Below, one piece after another: positions 7,590-15,500 of a DNA stretch of 15,891 bases. The notes under the pieces were generated by a model, which was given only the letters and a program-made list of their open reading frames with translations, was not told where the DNA came from and searched no databases. Source of the stretch: Methylacidiphilaceae bacterium (lineage in GTDB: Bacteria; Verrucomicrobiota; Verrucomicrobiia; Methylacidiphilales; Methylacidiphilaceae). The stretch spans positions 783-16,673 of the forward strand of contig JAQUAR010000005.1 of assembly GCA_028687155.1 (NCBI GenBank), given 5' to 3'. How positions within the stretch are numbered: the first letter of the stretch is position 1; every line of letters begins with the position of its first letter. The position numbers and the translations under genes were made by a program.

Positions 7590-9569
7590 CTAATCCGGCG
7601 CGTATTGGGTCACCCAAAAAAGGTGGGCAGGAGAGACGCCGGGATCCAGGCGGACGTAGTTACTCCCCTCATGCCAAGTATAGCTCGTGTCGGCGAGCAG
7701 ATCGTTGACTTGAAAGGGCTTTCTGGGGTCGATGCCAAACTCCTCTGCCGGGAAGCGTACCCACCCCGACTCGGGTTGGGCAGCCATGTTGACCACGACC
7801 AACATCACATCACCGCAGTCGGAACTCGCCTTGGCATAGGCGAGAAGCCGTGGGTTGTCGGTCTCGCAAAATCGGAGGTTGTTGGTTTCCTGGAGCGCGC
7901 GGTGGGTTCTGCGGATGTGGTTGACCCGAGCGATCTCGGCCTTGATGTTTCCGGGCGCGTTCCAGTCCCAGTGGCGGAGCTGGTACTTTTCCGAGTCGAG
8001 ATACTCCTCCTTGCCGGGCACCAGAGCCTCCCGGACGCAGAGCTCGAAGGCCGGGCCGTAGATGCCGTAGTTCGAGGAGAGGGTTGCGGCCAGGATGAGC
8101 CGCTGCAGGAAAGGAGCGCGCGCGCCCTGCTGGAGGTAGACTGGGAGGATATCGGGGGTGTTCGGCCAAAAGTTCGGCCGGAAGAACTCCCGGATGGGCG
8201 GAGAGGTCAGCTCCGTCAGATATTCCCGCAGCTCCGAAGGCGTCGCACGCCACGTAAAGTAGGTGTATCCCTGCGAGAAGCCGCACTTGGCCAGATGGTA
8301 GAGAATCTTGGGGCGGGTAAAGGCTTCCGCGAGAAGAATCACGTCGGGATAGGCCGTCTTGAGATCGGCGATCAGCCACTCCCAGAATGCCATCGGCTTG
8401 GTATGCGGGTTATCCACCCGGAAGATCCTTACGCCGCGCTCGATCCAAAAGACGAAGATGCTCCGGAGCTCTTCCCACAACGATCGCCACTCCGCACATT
8501 CAAAGTCGAAGGGGATGATGTCCTGGTACTTCTTGGGCGGATTCTCGGCGTACTGGACGGTCCCATCCGGCCGCCAGCGGAACCATTCGGGATGTTCTTG
8601 GACATAGGGATGGTCGGGGCTGCACTGAAGGGCGATGTCCAGGGCAACGTCCAGGCCGTACTCCTTGGCCCGCGCCTGCAGGCGGTGGAAGTCTTCCCAT
8701 CCCCCGAGCTCGGGATGGATGGATTTGTGTCCGCCTTCCCTCGAGCCGATCGCCCAGGGGCTCCCCACGTCATCGGGTCCGGAGACGGTCGCGTTGTTTT
8801 TTCCTTTCCGATGGAGGCGGCCGATCGGATGGATCGGGGGGAGATAGAGGACGTCGAAGCCGAGGGCGGCGATCTCCGGAAGCAGCCGCTCGCAATCCGC
8901 AAAGGTTCCGTGCCGCCCGGGTTCGGCCGCCCACGAGCGGGGGAAGAGCTCATACCAAGAGCTGAAGAGGGCCTTAGGAGGATCGACGAGGATCTTTCGC
9001 GCGGCGGGCGCCTCGGAAGCCAGGCTTCGGTCAGGAAAGCGGCGAGCGAGTTCGGCGAGCGCGGGATTCCGAGCCACGAGCCCCCGCTCTTCGATCGGCA
9101 GGGAGCGGTTGCGCAGAAGCGCGGCCCATTCCTGGAGCCGCTTCGCCTCCGGCTTCGTCGCCCGAAGCGCCGCCGCGTCGAGCAGGTCAGCACCGAAGGA
9201 AAGTTCGACGCTGATCTCTTCTCCGCCGTCGGCCTTTTTATGGAAGCCTTCGAGCCAGGTCATAAAATGATCCACCCAGGCGGCGACCTGGCATTCATAG
9301 AAGCCGAGCTTTTCTAAGAGGAACTCCGCTTGCCATTCGTCGTTGCCGAGCTCGCGCATCGGCAGCTCGCGCCACTCGGGCTCCGCCTGATGGCGATAGC
9401 GGAGTCGAACCTCGATGCGATCGTGGCCATCGCAAAAGACATGAGCCTGTAGGCGAAGCGTTTCGCCGAAAGCCCGCTTTACCGGGAACCGGGCGTCTTC
9501 GCTTTCCGGAAGAATGCGGTCGATTACCACCCGCCGTCTCCCATCGGTGGGCCAAGAACGAGTTTCCAT
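7590..9569 (-). CDS. glgE: Alpha-1,4-glucan:maltose-1-phosphate maltosyltransferase GlgE
   Basis: A 659-residue GH13_3 enzyme that transfers maltosyl units from alpha-maltose-1-phosphate to the non-reducing end of an alpha-1,4-glucan, the chain-elongating step of the GlgE pathway. The N-terminal beta domain (about 10-125) starts RRRVVIDRILPE. A helical insert (about 125-200) and then the barrel from about 201 (FSSWYELFPRSWA) follow. Family-specific motifs are all present: YLPPIHPIGRLHRKGKNN (242-259), RVDNPHTKP with nucleophile D386, AEAFTRP with acid/base E415, NTPDIL with D473, and EEYLDSEKYQ. These distinguish GlgE from ordinary amylases and from TreS. The ATG at 9569 agrees with family N-termini, but no clear Shine-Dalgarno precedes it. 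It is the first gene of glgE-mak-glgB and lies 45 bp after the mntH reading frame, with a terminator between them. No separate promoter could be defined. Confidence 0.97.
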   Translation of the reverse strand: METRSWPTDGRRRVVIDRILPESEDARFPVKRAFGETLRLQAHVFCDGHDRIEVRLRYRHQAEPEWRELPMRELGNDEWQAEFLLEKLGFYECQVAAWVDHFMTWLEGFHKKADGGEEISVELSFGADLLDAAALRATKPEAKRLQEWAALLRNRSLPIEERGLVARNPALAELARRFPDRSLASEAPAARKILVDPPKALFSSWYELFPRSWAAEPGRHGTFADCERLLPEIAALGFDVLYLPPIHPIGRLHRKGKNNATVSGPDDVGSPWAIGSREGGHKSIHPELGGWEDFHRLQARAKEYGLDVALDIALQCSPDHPYVQEHPEWFRWRPDGTVQYAENPPKKYQDIIPFDFECAEWRSLWEELRSIFVFWIERGVRIFRVDNPHTKPMAFWEWLIADLKTAYPDVILLAEAFTRPKILYHLAKCGFSQGYTYFTWRATPSELREYLTELTSPPIREFFRPNFWPNTPDILPVYLQQGARAPFLQRLILAATLSSNYGIYGPAFELCVREALVPGKEEYLDSEKYQLRHWDWNAPGNIKAEIARVNHIRRTHRALQETNNLRFCETDNPRLLAYAKASSDCGDVMLVVVNMAAQPESGWVRFPAEEFGIDPRKPFQVNDLLADTSYTWHEGSNYVRLDPGVSPAHLFWVTQYAPD

Positions 9570-9586
9570 GGGTGTAGGGGAAAAGT

Positions 9587-9614
9587 GGGTCTTTCTAGGA
9601 CTCAGAACAGACCC
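9587..9614 (-). terminator. Rho-independent terminator after mntH
   Basis: Read on the minus strand, a hairpin begins directly after the mntH stop codon. GGGTCT pairs with AGACCC, extended by TTCT/AGAA with a single bulged base, giving a stem of about 10 bp with a 7-nt loop. It is followed by ACTTTTCCCC, a short T tract. The position, immediately downstream of mntH and ahead of glgE, fits a transcription terminator separating the metal and glycogen units. The T run is short, so efficiency is uncertain. Confidence 0.55.
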
Positions 9615-10953
9615 CTATTGAGAGGAGGGAAAAAAGAACCGGGCAAGCAGAAAAACGTTGAGTCCGACGACCAGGAAGCTGATGAGCCATCCGGCGATAC
9701 CCGTCCAGAGCGAATTGCGCAGCGGCCCCATCCAGCGGCTGCTTTGTGTAAAGAGGAGGAGGGGGATCAGGGCGAAGGCGATGCCGAAGCTCAAGACCAC
9801 TTGCGAGGCCACGAGAAGATGCGTCATGTCGACCCCCAAGGAAATGGCCAGGATCGCCGGCAGCATCGTGATCAGACGTCGAACCCAGATGGGAATAGCA
9901 AAGCCGACGAATCCCTCCATGATCACTTGCCCCGCAAGGGTCCCCACGGCTGACGAGGAGAGACAAGGCGAAGGCCGCCGCGGCGAGCGGACCCAGGAGG
10001 GGCCAGAGGGCGTGATAGGCTTGGGTGATGCTGATCCCCTCGCCTGGAGCAGATCCGGAAAAAGCCGCAGCCGACATGACCAGCATGGCCAGGTTGATCA
10101 TGCCCGCGATCGTCATCGCCAGGGAGACGTCGATCTGCGAAAGGCGGATCAGCTTCCGTTTTTCCTCGATCCGTTGGGCCGGAATGCGGCGCTGGGTGAG
10201 GGCCGAATGGAGATAGATCGCATGTGGCATCACGGTAGCTCCCATGATGCCCGCGGCCAAGTAGGCTCCGTCGGCGCCGGGAAGGCTGGGAAGGAGAAGG
10301 CCGTGGAGGGTTGCCGAGGGCGAGGGATGGATCCAGAAGAGCTCGAAGGCATAGCAGAGCGCGATAAACCCAACGAAGACCGTCAACAGGACCTCCAGGT
10401 AGCGAAAGCCGCGCGGCCGCAGCCCGAGGATCAGGAAGGAGAGCACGCCGGTCAGGAGGGCGCCGACTCCCAGCGGAATGCCGAAGAGCAGCTGGAAGCC
10501 AAGGGAGGCTCCCAGGAACTCCGCCAGATCGGTGGCGATCGCCATCAGCTCGGCCTGCAGCCAGTAGCCGAAACGGAAAAGAGGATGAGGGAGGATATCG
10601 CGGATGCATTCGGGGAGATTTTTCCCCGTGACGATGCCAAGCTTGGCGGAGAGACCTTGCACAAACATGGCGATGAGGTTCGACCAGAGCACCACCCAGA
10701 GGAGCTGGTAGCCGTGCCGCGTTCCACTCTCGATGTTCGTTGCGTAATTGCCCGGGTCGATATAGGCGATTGCCGCGATAAAGGCGGGCCCCAGGAAAGG
10801 AACATATCGGCCGACTCTCCCGGTCGAGCCGCTGGCGAGCACCGCTCCGGCTCCCTCCCTTACCCAGGCATCCCATCCACCCGCGGGCGGCGGCTCAATC
10901 GGCTTTGGACTCCACAGCGTTCCTCCCGGGCGACGGGATGGATCATTGCTCAT
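9615..10953 (-). pseudogene. mntH: Nramp-family Mn(II)/H+ importer MntH, frameshifted
   Basis: The gene encodes a proton-coupled divalent-metal (mainly Mn(II)) importer of the inner membrane, but its frame is broken. From the ATG at 10953 the frame gives a normal Nramp protein to about residue 333, including the TM1 metal-binding motif AYIDPGNYATNI (D66, N69) and the TM6 motif MPHAIYLHSALTQ (M242-H244). It then runs into unrelated basic sequence (SRGDPCGASDHG) and stops at 9595. The missing C-terminal part continues in another frame from about 9953 to the TAG at 9615-9617 (VGTLAGQVIMEGFVGF, then hydrophobic helices to FFFPSSQ). Family sequences have FALSLLAAGLSSSAVGTLAGQ here; the window lacks what appear to be 17 nt. 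Adding 17 nt restores a 451-residue protein, typical for the family. The ATG overlaps the end of mntR by 11 nt, so translation is probably coupled. The product would lose the last helices and is unlikely to transport. An assembly error remains possible. Confidence 0.85.
9954..9962 (-). repeat. mntH: Deletion junction in mntH: remnant of a 9-nt direct repeat
   Basis: On the minus strand the frame breaks at CTCTCCTCG. The same nine bases can be read as the end of SLL plus the first base of the next codon (tCT CTC CTC G) and as LSS (CTC TCC TCG). In an intact ancestor encoding FALSLLAAGLSSSAVGT these two copies would be 17 nt apart, exactly the size of the lost segment. This is the expected footprint of slipped-strand deletion. 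The ancestral sequence is inferred from the family pattern and not observed. Confidence 0.6.
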
Positions 10954-11704
10954 GGGCCACGGGTCGTCCGGCTCCTTCTCTCTTTTTCGGCGGTGCGGAG
11001 GAAGGGTGCGGGGCGACATCGACCAAGAGATGAGCGGCAAGAAGGGCTGGGACGAGGAAGCGGCTCCCGGCGGCCAGAAGCGAGATTCCATCGGGGTGGG
11101 TGCCGGCGACTTCGATCGTCCTGCCAGGAAGGAGATCGAGCCTCTCTACTAAGTTGAGCGCGTCCTGATCCTGCAGGGTCACCCGGCGAATGGTTCCCCG
11201 GCTCCCCTTGGGGAGGAGGGCAAGCGTCCTTAGATGCTGGTCTTCCTCCAAGGCCAACTCCCGTGTGGGGATCGGATCCCCATGTGGATCCCGATCGGGA
11301 TCGGCGAGCAGCTCGGCTACCTTTTGTTCGAAGCGCTCGCTGATCACATGCTCCAGCGCTTCGGCCTCCTCATGGACCTCGTCCCAGCGATAGCCGAGCG
11401 TCTGGGAAAGAAAGGCTTCCAGGAGGCGATGATGCCGCACGATCTCCACCGCGATCCGCCGTCCCGTTTCGGTCAAATGGACCGCCCGGTAGGGGGCTCG
11501 TTCCACCAGACCCTCTTCGGCGAGTCTCTTGAGCATTCCCGTCACCGAGGCCGGCCGGACCCCGATGCGTTCCGCCAAGAGCTGAGTGGTGGCGCCTCGC
11601 GCCGTGTCGTTCAAAAGAAAGATCTGCTTCAGATAGTCCTGCTGTGAGGAACTCAGGCTTGCCGAACCTTTGTGAGGCCCGTCTCCCTCTACGGCATCAT
11701 TCAT
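10943..11704 (-). CDS. mntR: DtxR-family Mn(II)-dependent transcriptional regulator MntR
   Basis: A 253-residue metal-dependent repressor that would bind DNA when Mn(II) (or Fe(II)) is plentiful and shut off metal uptake. A winged HTH spans about 22-82 (QQDYLKQIFLLNDTA, LLAERIGVRPASVTGMLKRLAEEGLV). The dimerisation and metal domain spans about 83-145 (HHRLLEAFLSQTLGYRWDEVHEEAEALEHVISERF), followed by DPHGDPIP and a C-terminal SH3/FeoA-like domain (about 166-232). Ligand candidates by comparison with DtxR are H92, E96, H111, E115, E118 and H119. The position of DtxR Cys102 is Glu (E115), as in manganese-sensing MntR proteins, which together with the adjacent mntH favours Mn over Fe. The ATG at 11704 has no properly spaced Shine-Dalgarno and lies close to a candidate promoter. 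The last 11 nt overlap mntH. A tail after residue 232 is Pro/Lys-rich and probably disordered. Confidence 0.93.
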   Translation of the reverse strand: MNDAVEGDGPHKGSASLSSSQQDYLKQIFLLNDTARGATTQLLAERIGVRPASVTGMLKRLAEEGLVERAPYRAVHLTETGRRIAVEIVRHHRLLEAFLSQTLGYRWDEVHEEAEALEHVISERFEQKVAELLADPDRDPHGDPIPTRELALEEDQHLRTLALLPKGSRGTIRRVTLQDQDALNLVERLDLLPGRTIEVAGTHPDGISLLAAGSRFLVPALLAAHLLVDVAPHPSSAPPKKREGAGRPVAHEQ

Positions 11705-11714
11705 CCTTGAAAAA

Positions 11715-11744
11715 AAGTTAGCCGATCCTAATCGAGCTCGTCAA
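11715..11744 (-). promoter_or_regulatory. Candidate mntR promoter
   Basis: On the minus strand TTGACG (11739-11744, 5 of 6 to the -35 consensus) and TAACTT (11715-11720, 3 of 6 to the -10) are separated by 18 nt. Transcription would start near 11708, only a few bases before the mntR ATG, giving an almost leaderless mRNA. This fits the lack of a spaced Shine-Dalgarno. The weak -10 makes this tentative. Confidence 0.35.
11717..11731 (-). promoter_or_regulatory. DtxR/MntR-type operator upstream of mntR
   Basis: TTAGGATCGGCTAAC on the minus strand contains the inverted repeat TTAG-N6-CTAA. It matches 13 of the first 15 positions of the iron-box sequence used by DtxR/IdeR proteins (TTAGGTTAGGCTAAC...). 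It lies 13 bp upstream of the mntR start, between the candidate -35 and -10 elements, where a bound repressor would block RNA polymerase. Autoregulation of mntR-mntH is the natural reading. The right-hand extension of the classical 19-bp box is poorly conserved here. Confidence 0.55.
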
Positions 11745-11779
11745 TGGAAAGAACTCCTGCCGACTTCGGCCAAAGCGTC

Positions 11780-12448
11780 TCAAGCATAGGAGGAGAACTC
11801 CGAGATCGACAGCACGAGCGTTTCCGGCTGAGGGTGGGCGACGGCCAGTGCGCAAAAGGAGCCGTCCTCCCGAAGCCAGCTCTTTACGCTCCATCTGGCA
11901 CCGCCCGCCTCCGGAGGATCGACGGTTTCCCAGCAGGATCCTTGGCGCCGGGCGAAGCGGAAGGAGCGGGGGGAGCGGTAGAGACCCATGCCGCAGCCCT
12001 TGAGGAAGGCTTCCTTTTTTGTCCAAGTCCGAAGAAACGCCGTCGTCTGCTCCTCCGGCGGCGAGGAGGCGACAGCCCATGCTTCTTCGGGCAAAAGAAA
12101 ACGCCAGGCAAGCCGAAGAGGATCTTTGCGCGGGAGCCGGGCCTCGAGGTCGATCCCGACTGGGAAACACGCCACCGCGGCGACCCACCGGTCGTCCGAA
12201 TGAGACAGGTTGAACCAGAGGCCGGACGAGTCGGGAAGCAGCGGCTTGCCCCAAGGGTTCTTCTGGAGGGGAACCTCTTCGGGGCGGACACCGATGTAGC
12301 CGGCGAGAAGAGTGCGCAAAACGGTTTCGCTGCGCAGAGCGTGGGGCTGGCCCGGAGGCCGCGCGGTTTCCTCTCCGCCCCCAGGAAGCAGCGGAAGCCG
12401 TGAAGCGAAGAGATGAACGGCGGAGGGGCCGGGGAGGGGTAGAGCCAT
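11780..12448 (-). CDS. Sfp-type 4'-phosphopantetheinyl transferase
   Basis: A 222-residue enzyme that transfers the phosphopantetheine arm of coenzyme A to a serine of carrier proteins (fatty-acid, polyketide or nonribosomal-peptide type), in the cytoplasm. Conserved motifs in order are: NPWGKPLL (64-71); FNLSHSDDRWVAAVA with H83; VGIDLE with Mg ligands D100 and E102; and FLRTWTKKEAFLKGCGMGL with W142, E146 and K150. The length fits the Sfp/Gsp group and not the short AcpS type. The ATG at 12448 is preferred. A TTG 14 codons upstream (12490) is in frame, and neither has a strong Shine-Dalgarno. No carrier protein or synthase gene is nearby, so the target cannot be inferred from context. It lies 75 bp upstream of mntR on the same strand and is divergent from the RND pump gene; read-through into mntR is possible, though mntR seems to have its own promoter. 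Confidence 0.92.
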   Translation of the reverse strand: MALPLPGPSAVHLFASRLPLLPGGGEETARPPGQPHALRSETVLRTLLAGYIGVRPEEVPLQKNPWGKPLLPDSSGLWFNLSHSDDRWVAAVACFPVGIDLEARLPRKDPLRLAWRFLLPEEAWAVASSPPEEQTTAFLRTWTKKEAFLKGCGMGLYRSPRSFRFARRQGSCWETVDPPEAGGARWSVKSWLREDGSFCALAVAHPQPETLVLSISEFSSYA

Positions 12449-12478
12449 GAAAATGGATCGACCTATCGTCCGGGGATC

Positions 12479-12492
12479 GCTTGCGGGCAAGC
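12479..12492. repeat. Perfect inverted repeat GCTTGC-GG-GCAAGC in the divergent promoter region
   Basis: A 14-bp perfect palindrome with 6-bp arms lies between the phosphopantetheinyl transferase start (12448) and the RND gene start (12580). It is about 18 bp upstream of a -35-like TTGAAA for the RND gene. It could be an operator for a metal-responsive regulator. On the plus strand it is followed by TCTTTT, so a small hairpin in RNA is an alternative. Confidence 0.35.
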
Positions 12493-12509
12493 TCTTTTGC
12501 CGGATTCTC

Positions 12510-12538
12510 TTGAAACGCCTTCCCCTGCATGGGATCTT
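12510..12538 (+). promoter_or_regulatory. Candidate promoter of the RND pump gene
   Basis: TTGAAA (12510-12515, 5 of 6 to -35) and GATCTT (12533-12538, 3 of 6 to -10) are 17 nt apart. Transcription would start near 12545, leaving a leader of about 35 nt before the GTG start. The -10 is weak; this is a tentative call based on spacing and position. Confidence 0.3.
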
Positions 12539-12566
12539 ACCGATGCCCCCGGCCGGGAGACCGCGG

Positions 12567-12571
12567 GGAGG
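12567..12571 (+). promoter_or_regulatory. Shine-Dalgarno GGAGG that fixes the RND gene start
   Basis: GGAGG, within GGGGAGG at 12565-12571, lies 8 nt before the GTG at 12580. This supports the GTG, whose protein begins like CzcA family members (LERIFAFSLRHR), over the in-frame ATG at 12529, which would add 17 atypical residues. Confidence 0.75.
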
Positions 12572-12579
12572 CCAGCCCG

Positions 12580-15500
12580 GTGCTCGAACGAATCTTTGCG
12601 TTTTCCCTTCGGCACAGAGCCGGAGTCCTGTTGGCCGTCGTCGCCCTGGTCGGCTTTGGGATCTGGGCCGCCCTCCATCTGCCGATCGATGCGGTGCCCG
12701 ACATCTCCACGGTCCAGGTCCAGGTCAACACCGCCGTCCCTTCTCTGGCCCCGGAGGAGATCGAAAAGCTCGTCACCATGCCGATGGAAAGGGAGCTGAC
12801 GGCAGTGCCGAACCTCGAGGAGATGCGCTCGATCAGCAAGTTCGGCCTTTCTCAGGTTACGCTGATCTTTCGGGACGGCACCGATGTCTACCGGAGCCGG
12901 CAGCTGGTCAGCGAGCGGCTGCTTCGCGCTGTCGATCAGATTCCTCCCGGCCTTTCGCCCTCTCTTGCGCCGATTGCGACCGGCCTGGGCGAGATCTTCT
13001 TCTACACGCTCGACTACGGCGCGGAAGCCAAGCCAAAGCCCGCCACGCGCTTCGAGCAGCTCCTCGAGCTCAAGCTGCTCCAGGACTTCACAGTGAAGCC
13101 GATGCTTCGGATGGTGCCGGGGGTGATCGACGTCAACGTGATCGGAGGCTACGACAAGCAGGTCGTCATCATGCCCTCCCCGGATCGTCTCACCCACTTG
13201 GGCATGACGGTTGCCGACCTCGCGGAGATCATCGGGAAGAACGTGGAGAATGTGGGGGGAAGCGTCGTCCAAGCGGCCGGGCAGCAGATCGTCGTGCGTG
13301 CCCCGACCCGGGTCGAGACGCTCTCGGACATCGAACGGCTCCCCCTCAAGTATCGGGCCGGTCCCTATCCCGTTCTTGTCCGGGACGTGGCGCGAGTCGC
13401 CGTCGGAGCAAGGATTCGGACGGGAGCGGCTACGGCTAACGGTGACGAGACCGTCTTGGGAACCGTGCTGATGCTCGTGGGCCAGAACAGCCGCATCGTC
13501 GCGCAGCGCGTTGCCGAAAAGATCCGCGAAATCCAGCGCCGGCTTCCCGACGGCGTGGAGATTCATTCCGTCTACAATCGAGCCAAGGTGGTGGAGCGGA
13601 CCATTCACACCGTTCGAAACAACCTGGCCGAAGGGGCGCTGCTCGTGGCAGCCATCCTCTTTCTCCTCTTGGGAAGCGGGAAAGCGGCCGCCGGGGTCGC
13701 GTCGATCATCCCGCTCGCCTTCCTCGTCGCCCTCTGCGGCATGGTCGTCGGCGGGATTTCCGGAAACTTGATGAGCCTGGGCGCCATCGACTTCGGACTG
13801 GTAGTCGAGGGTTCGGTCGTGGTCGTGGAGAACGGCATGCGGCGACTAGCCGAGCAGAGCCGCCTGCTGGGGCGGAGCCTGTCGGATGGGGAGCGGCGGA
13901 GCCTGCTCCTGTCTTCGTGCCGGGAAGTGGGCTCTTCCGTCTTCTTCGGTGTCGTGATCATCACCCTGGTCTACGTGCCGATCTTCGCGCTGACCGGGGT
14001 CGCCGGGAAGACCTTCCGCCCCATGGCGACCACGGTCATTTTTGCCTTGGTCGGCTCGCTGCTCCTGAGCTTTACCTTCATGCCCGCGCTCGCTTCCTTG
14101 CTCTTTTCCGGAACCGTGCGGGAAAAGGAGAGCTGGCTCGTTCGCCTCGCGAAGTGGATCTACCGTCCGATTCTCGAAGGAGCCATCCGCATCGGCCCGC
14201 TTGTGGTCCTGGTCGCCCTCGGGGTTTTTGCCTCCGCTCTCTGGCTCTTTCGGACGATGGGGGCGGACTTCATGCCGACCCTCGATGAAGGAGCCTATGC
14301 GATCAATATCTACCGAGCCAACAGCGTCGGTCTCGAGGCGTCCGTGGGAATGGAGGAAAACACCGAAGCGGTCGTGCGGCGGAAGATCCCGGAGGTGACC
14401 CATGTCTTCGGGCGGACCGGAGTATCCGACATCGCCACCGATCCGGCGAGCCCGAATGAGGCGGATCTCTACGTCTTTTTCCGTCCGCGCCCCCAATGGC
14501 GAAAAGAACACGGAAAGCCGATCCGGAAGGAGACCCTCGAAAACGAAATCGGCAAAGCGATCCAGCTCCGGGTGCCTGGCCAGATGTTGATCTTCTCCCA
14601 ACCGATCGAGAACCGCTTCAACGAGATGCTCCAGGGGGTACGCTCCGATGTCGCGATCAAGATCTTTGGCGAGGACTACGACCAGATCGAGAAGCTGGCC
14701 CGTCAGGTTCGGCGGATCGTTGGCTCGATCCGTGGGGTGAACAACATCGTTCTCGAATCCTCCGGCCGAGCGCCATCCTTGGAGTTTGTGCCCGACCGGG
14801 AGGCGATGGCCCGCTACAACGTCCAAGCGGCCGAAATCAACGACGCAATCGCGATTGGGCTCGGAGGCAAGCAGGTCGGGCTGCTCGTCGACGGGGTCCG
14901 CTGGTATCCCATCGTGGTTCGCTTCTCCGATCCAAACCGGGCGGAGCCCCTGAGGGCACTCCAGCTTCCGGTCCGCTCAGAGGCGGGCGGACTGATCCCG
15001 CTGCGGCAGGTCGTCTCCGCCCGGATGGTCGACCGCGTCCGCGCCTTCTTTCGAGAAAACGGGGTGCGGCGGCTGGCTGTCCTCGTCAACCTGGAGGATC
15101 GCGATATCGACTCCTTTGTGAACGAGGCCCGAGCTCGGATTGCGCGCGAAGTCGTCTTCCCTAAAGGATACTTTGTGGAATTCGGCGGGCAGTACCGGAA
15201 TCTCCAGGAAGCGCGGGCACGCCTAACCATCGTGGTGCCGATCGCCCTTTTCCTGATCTTTCTGCTCCTCTATCTCCATTCCCGCAGCCTTTGGCAGAGC
15301 CTCCTTCTTTTTCTGAGCGTGCCGCTCGCGGTGACCGGAGGAATCTTCTCTCTCTGGGCGAGCGGCATTCCCTTCAGCATTTCGGCCGCCGTCGGCTTTC
15401 TCGCCCTATCGGGGATCGCCGTCCTCGGAGCGCTCGTGCTGGTCTCCTTCTTCAACCGGCTCCTCGCTCAGGGGCTTCCCCTGGACGAAGCCATTCGGAG

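Noticed and set aside
7605..9317. A 570-codon plus-strand open frame over glgE
   Set aside because: Antisense shadow of glgE, which has all family motifs. The plus-strand product has no recognisable domain.
9658..11157. A 499-codon plus-strand open frame over mntH/mntR
   Set aside because: Antisense shadow; it is charged and low-complexity, while the minus strand encodes clear Nramp and DtxR sequences.
11757..11780. GCCGAAGTCGGC hairpin after the phosphopantetheinyl transferase gene as a terminator
   Set aside because: Only a 4-bp stem with a tetraloop and no proper T tract; too weak to call.
12463..13608. A 381-codon minus-strand open frame over the RND gene
   Set aside because: Antisense to the strongly recognisable RND protein; shadow of high-GC codon usage.
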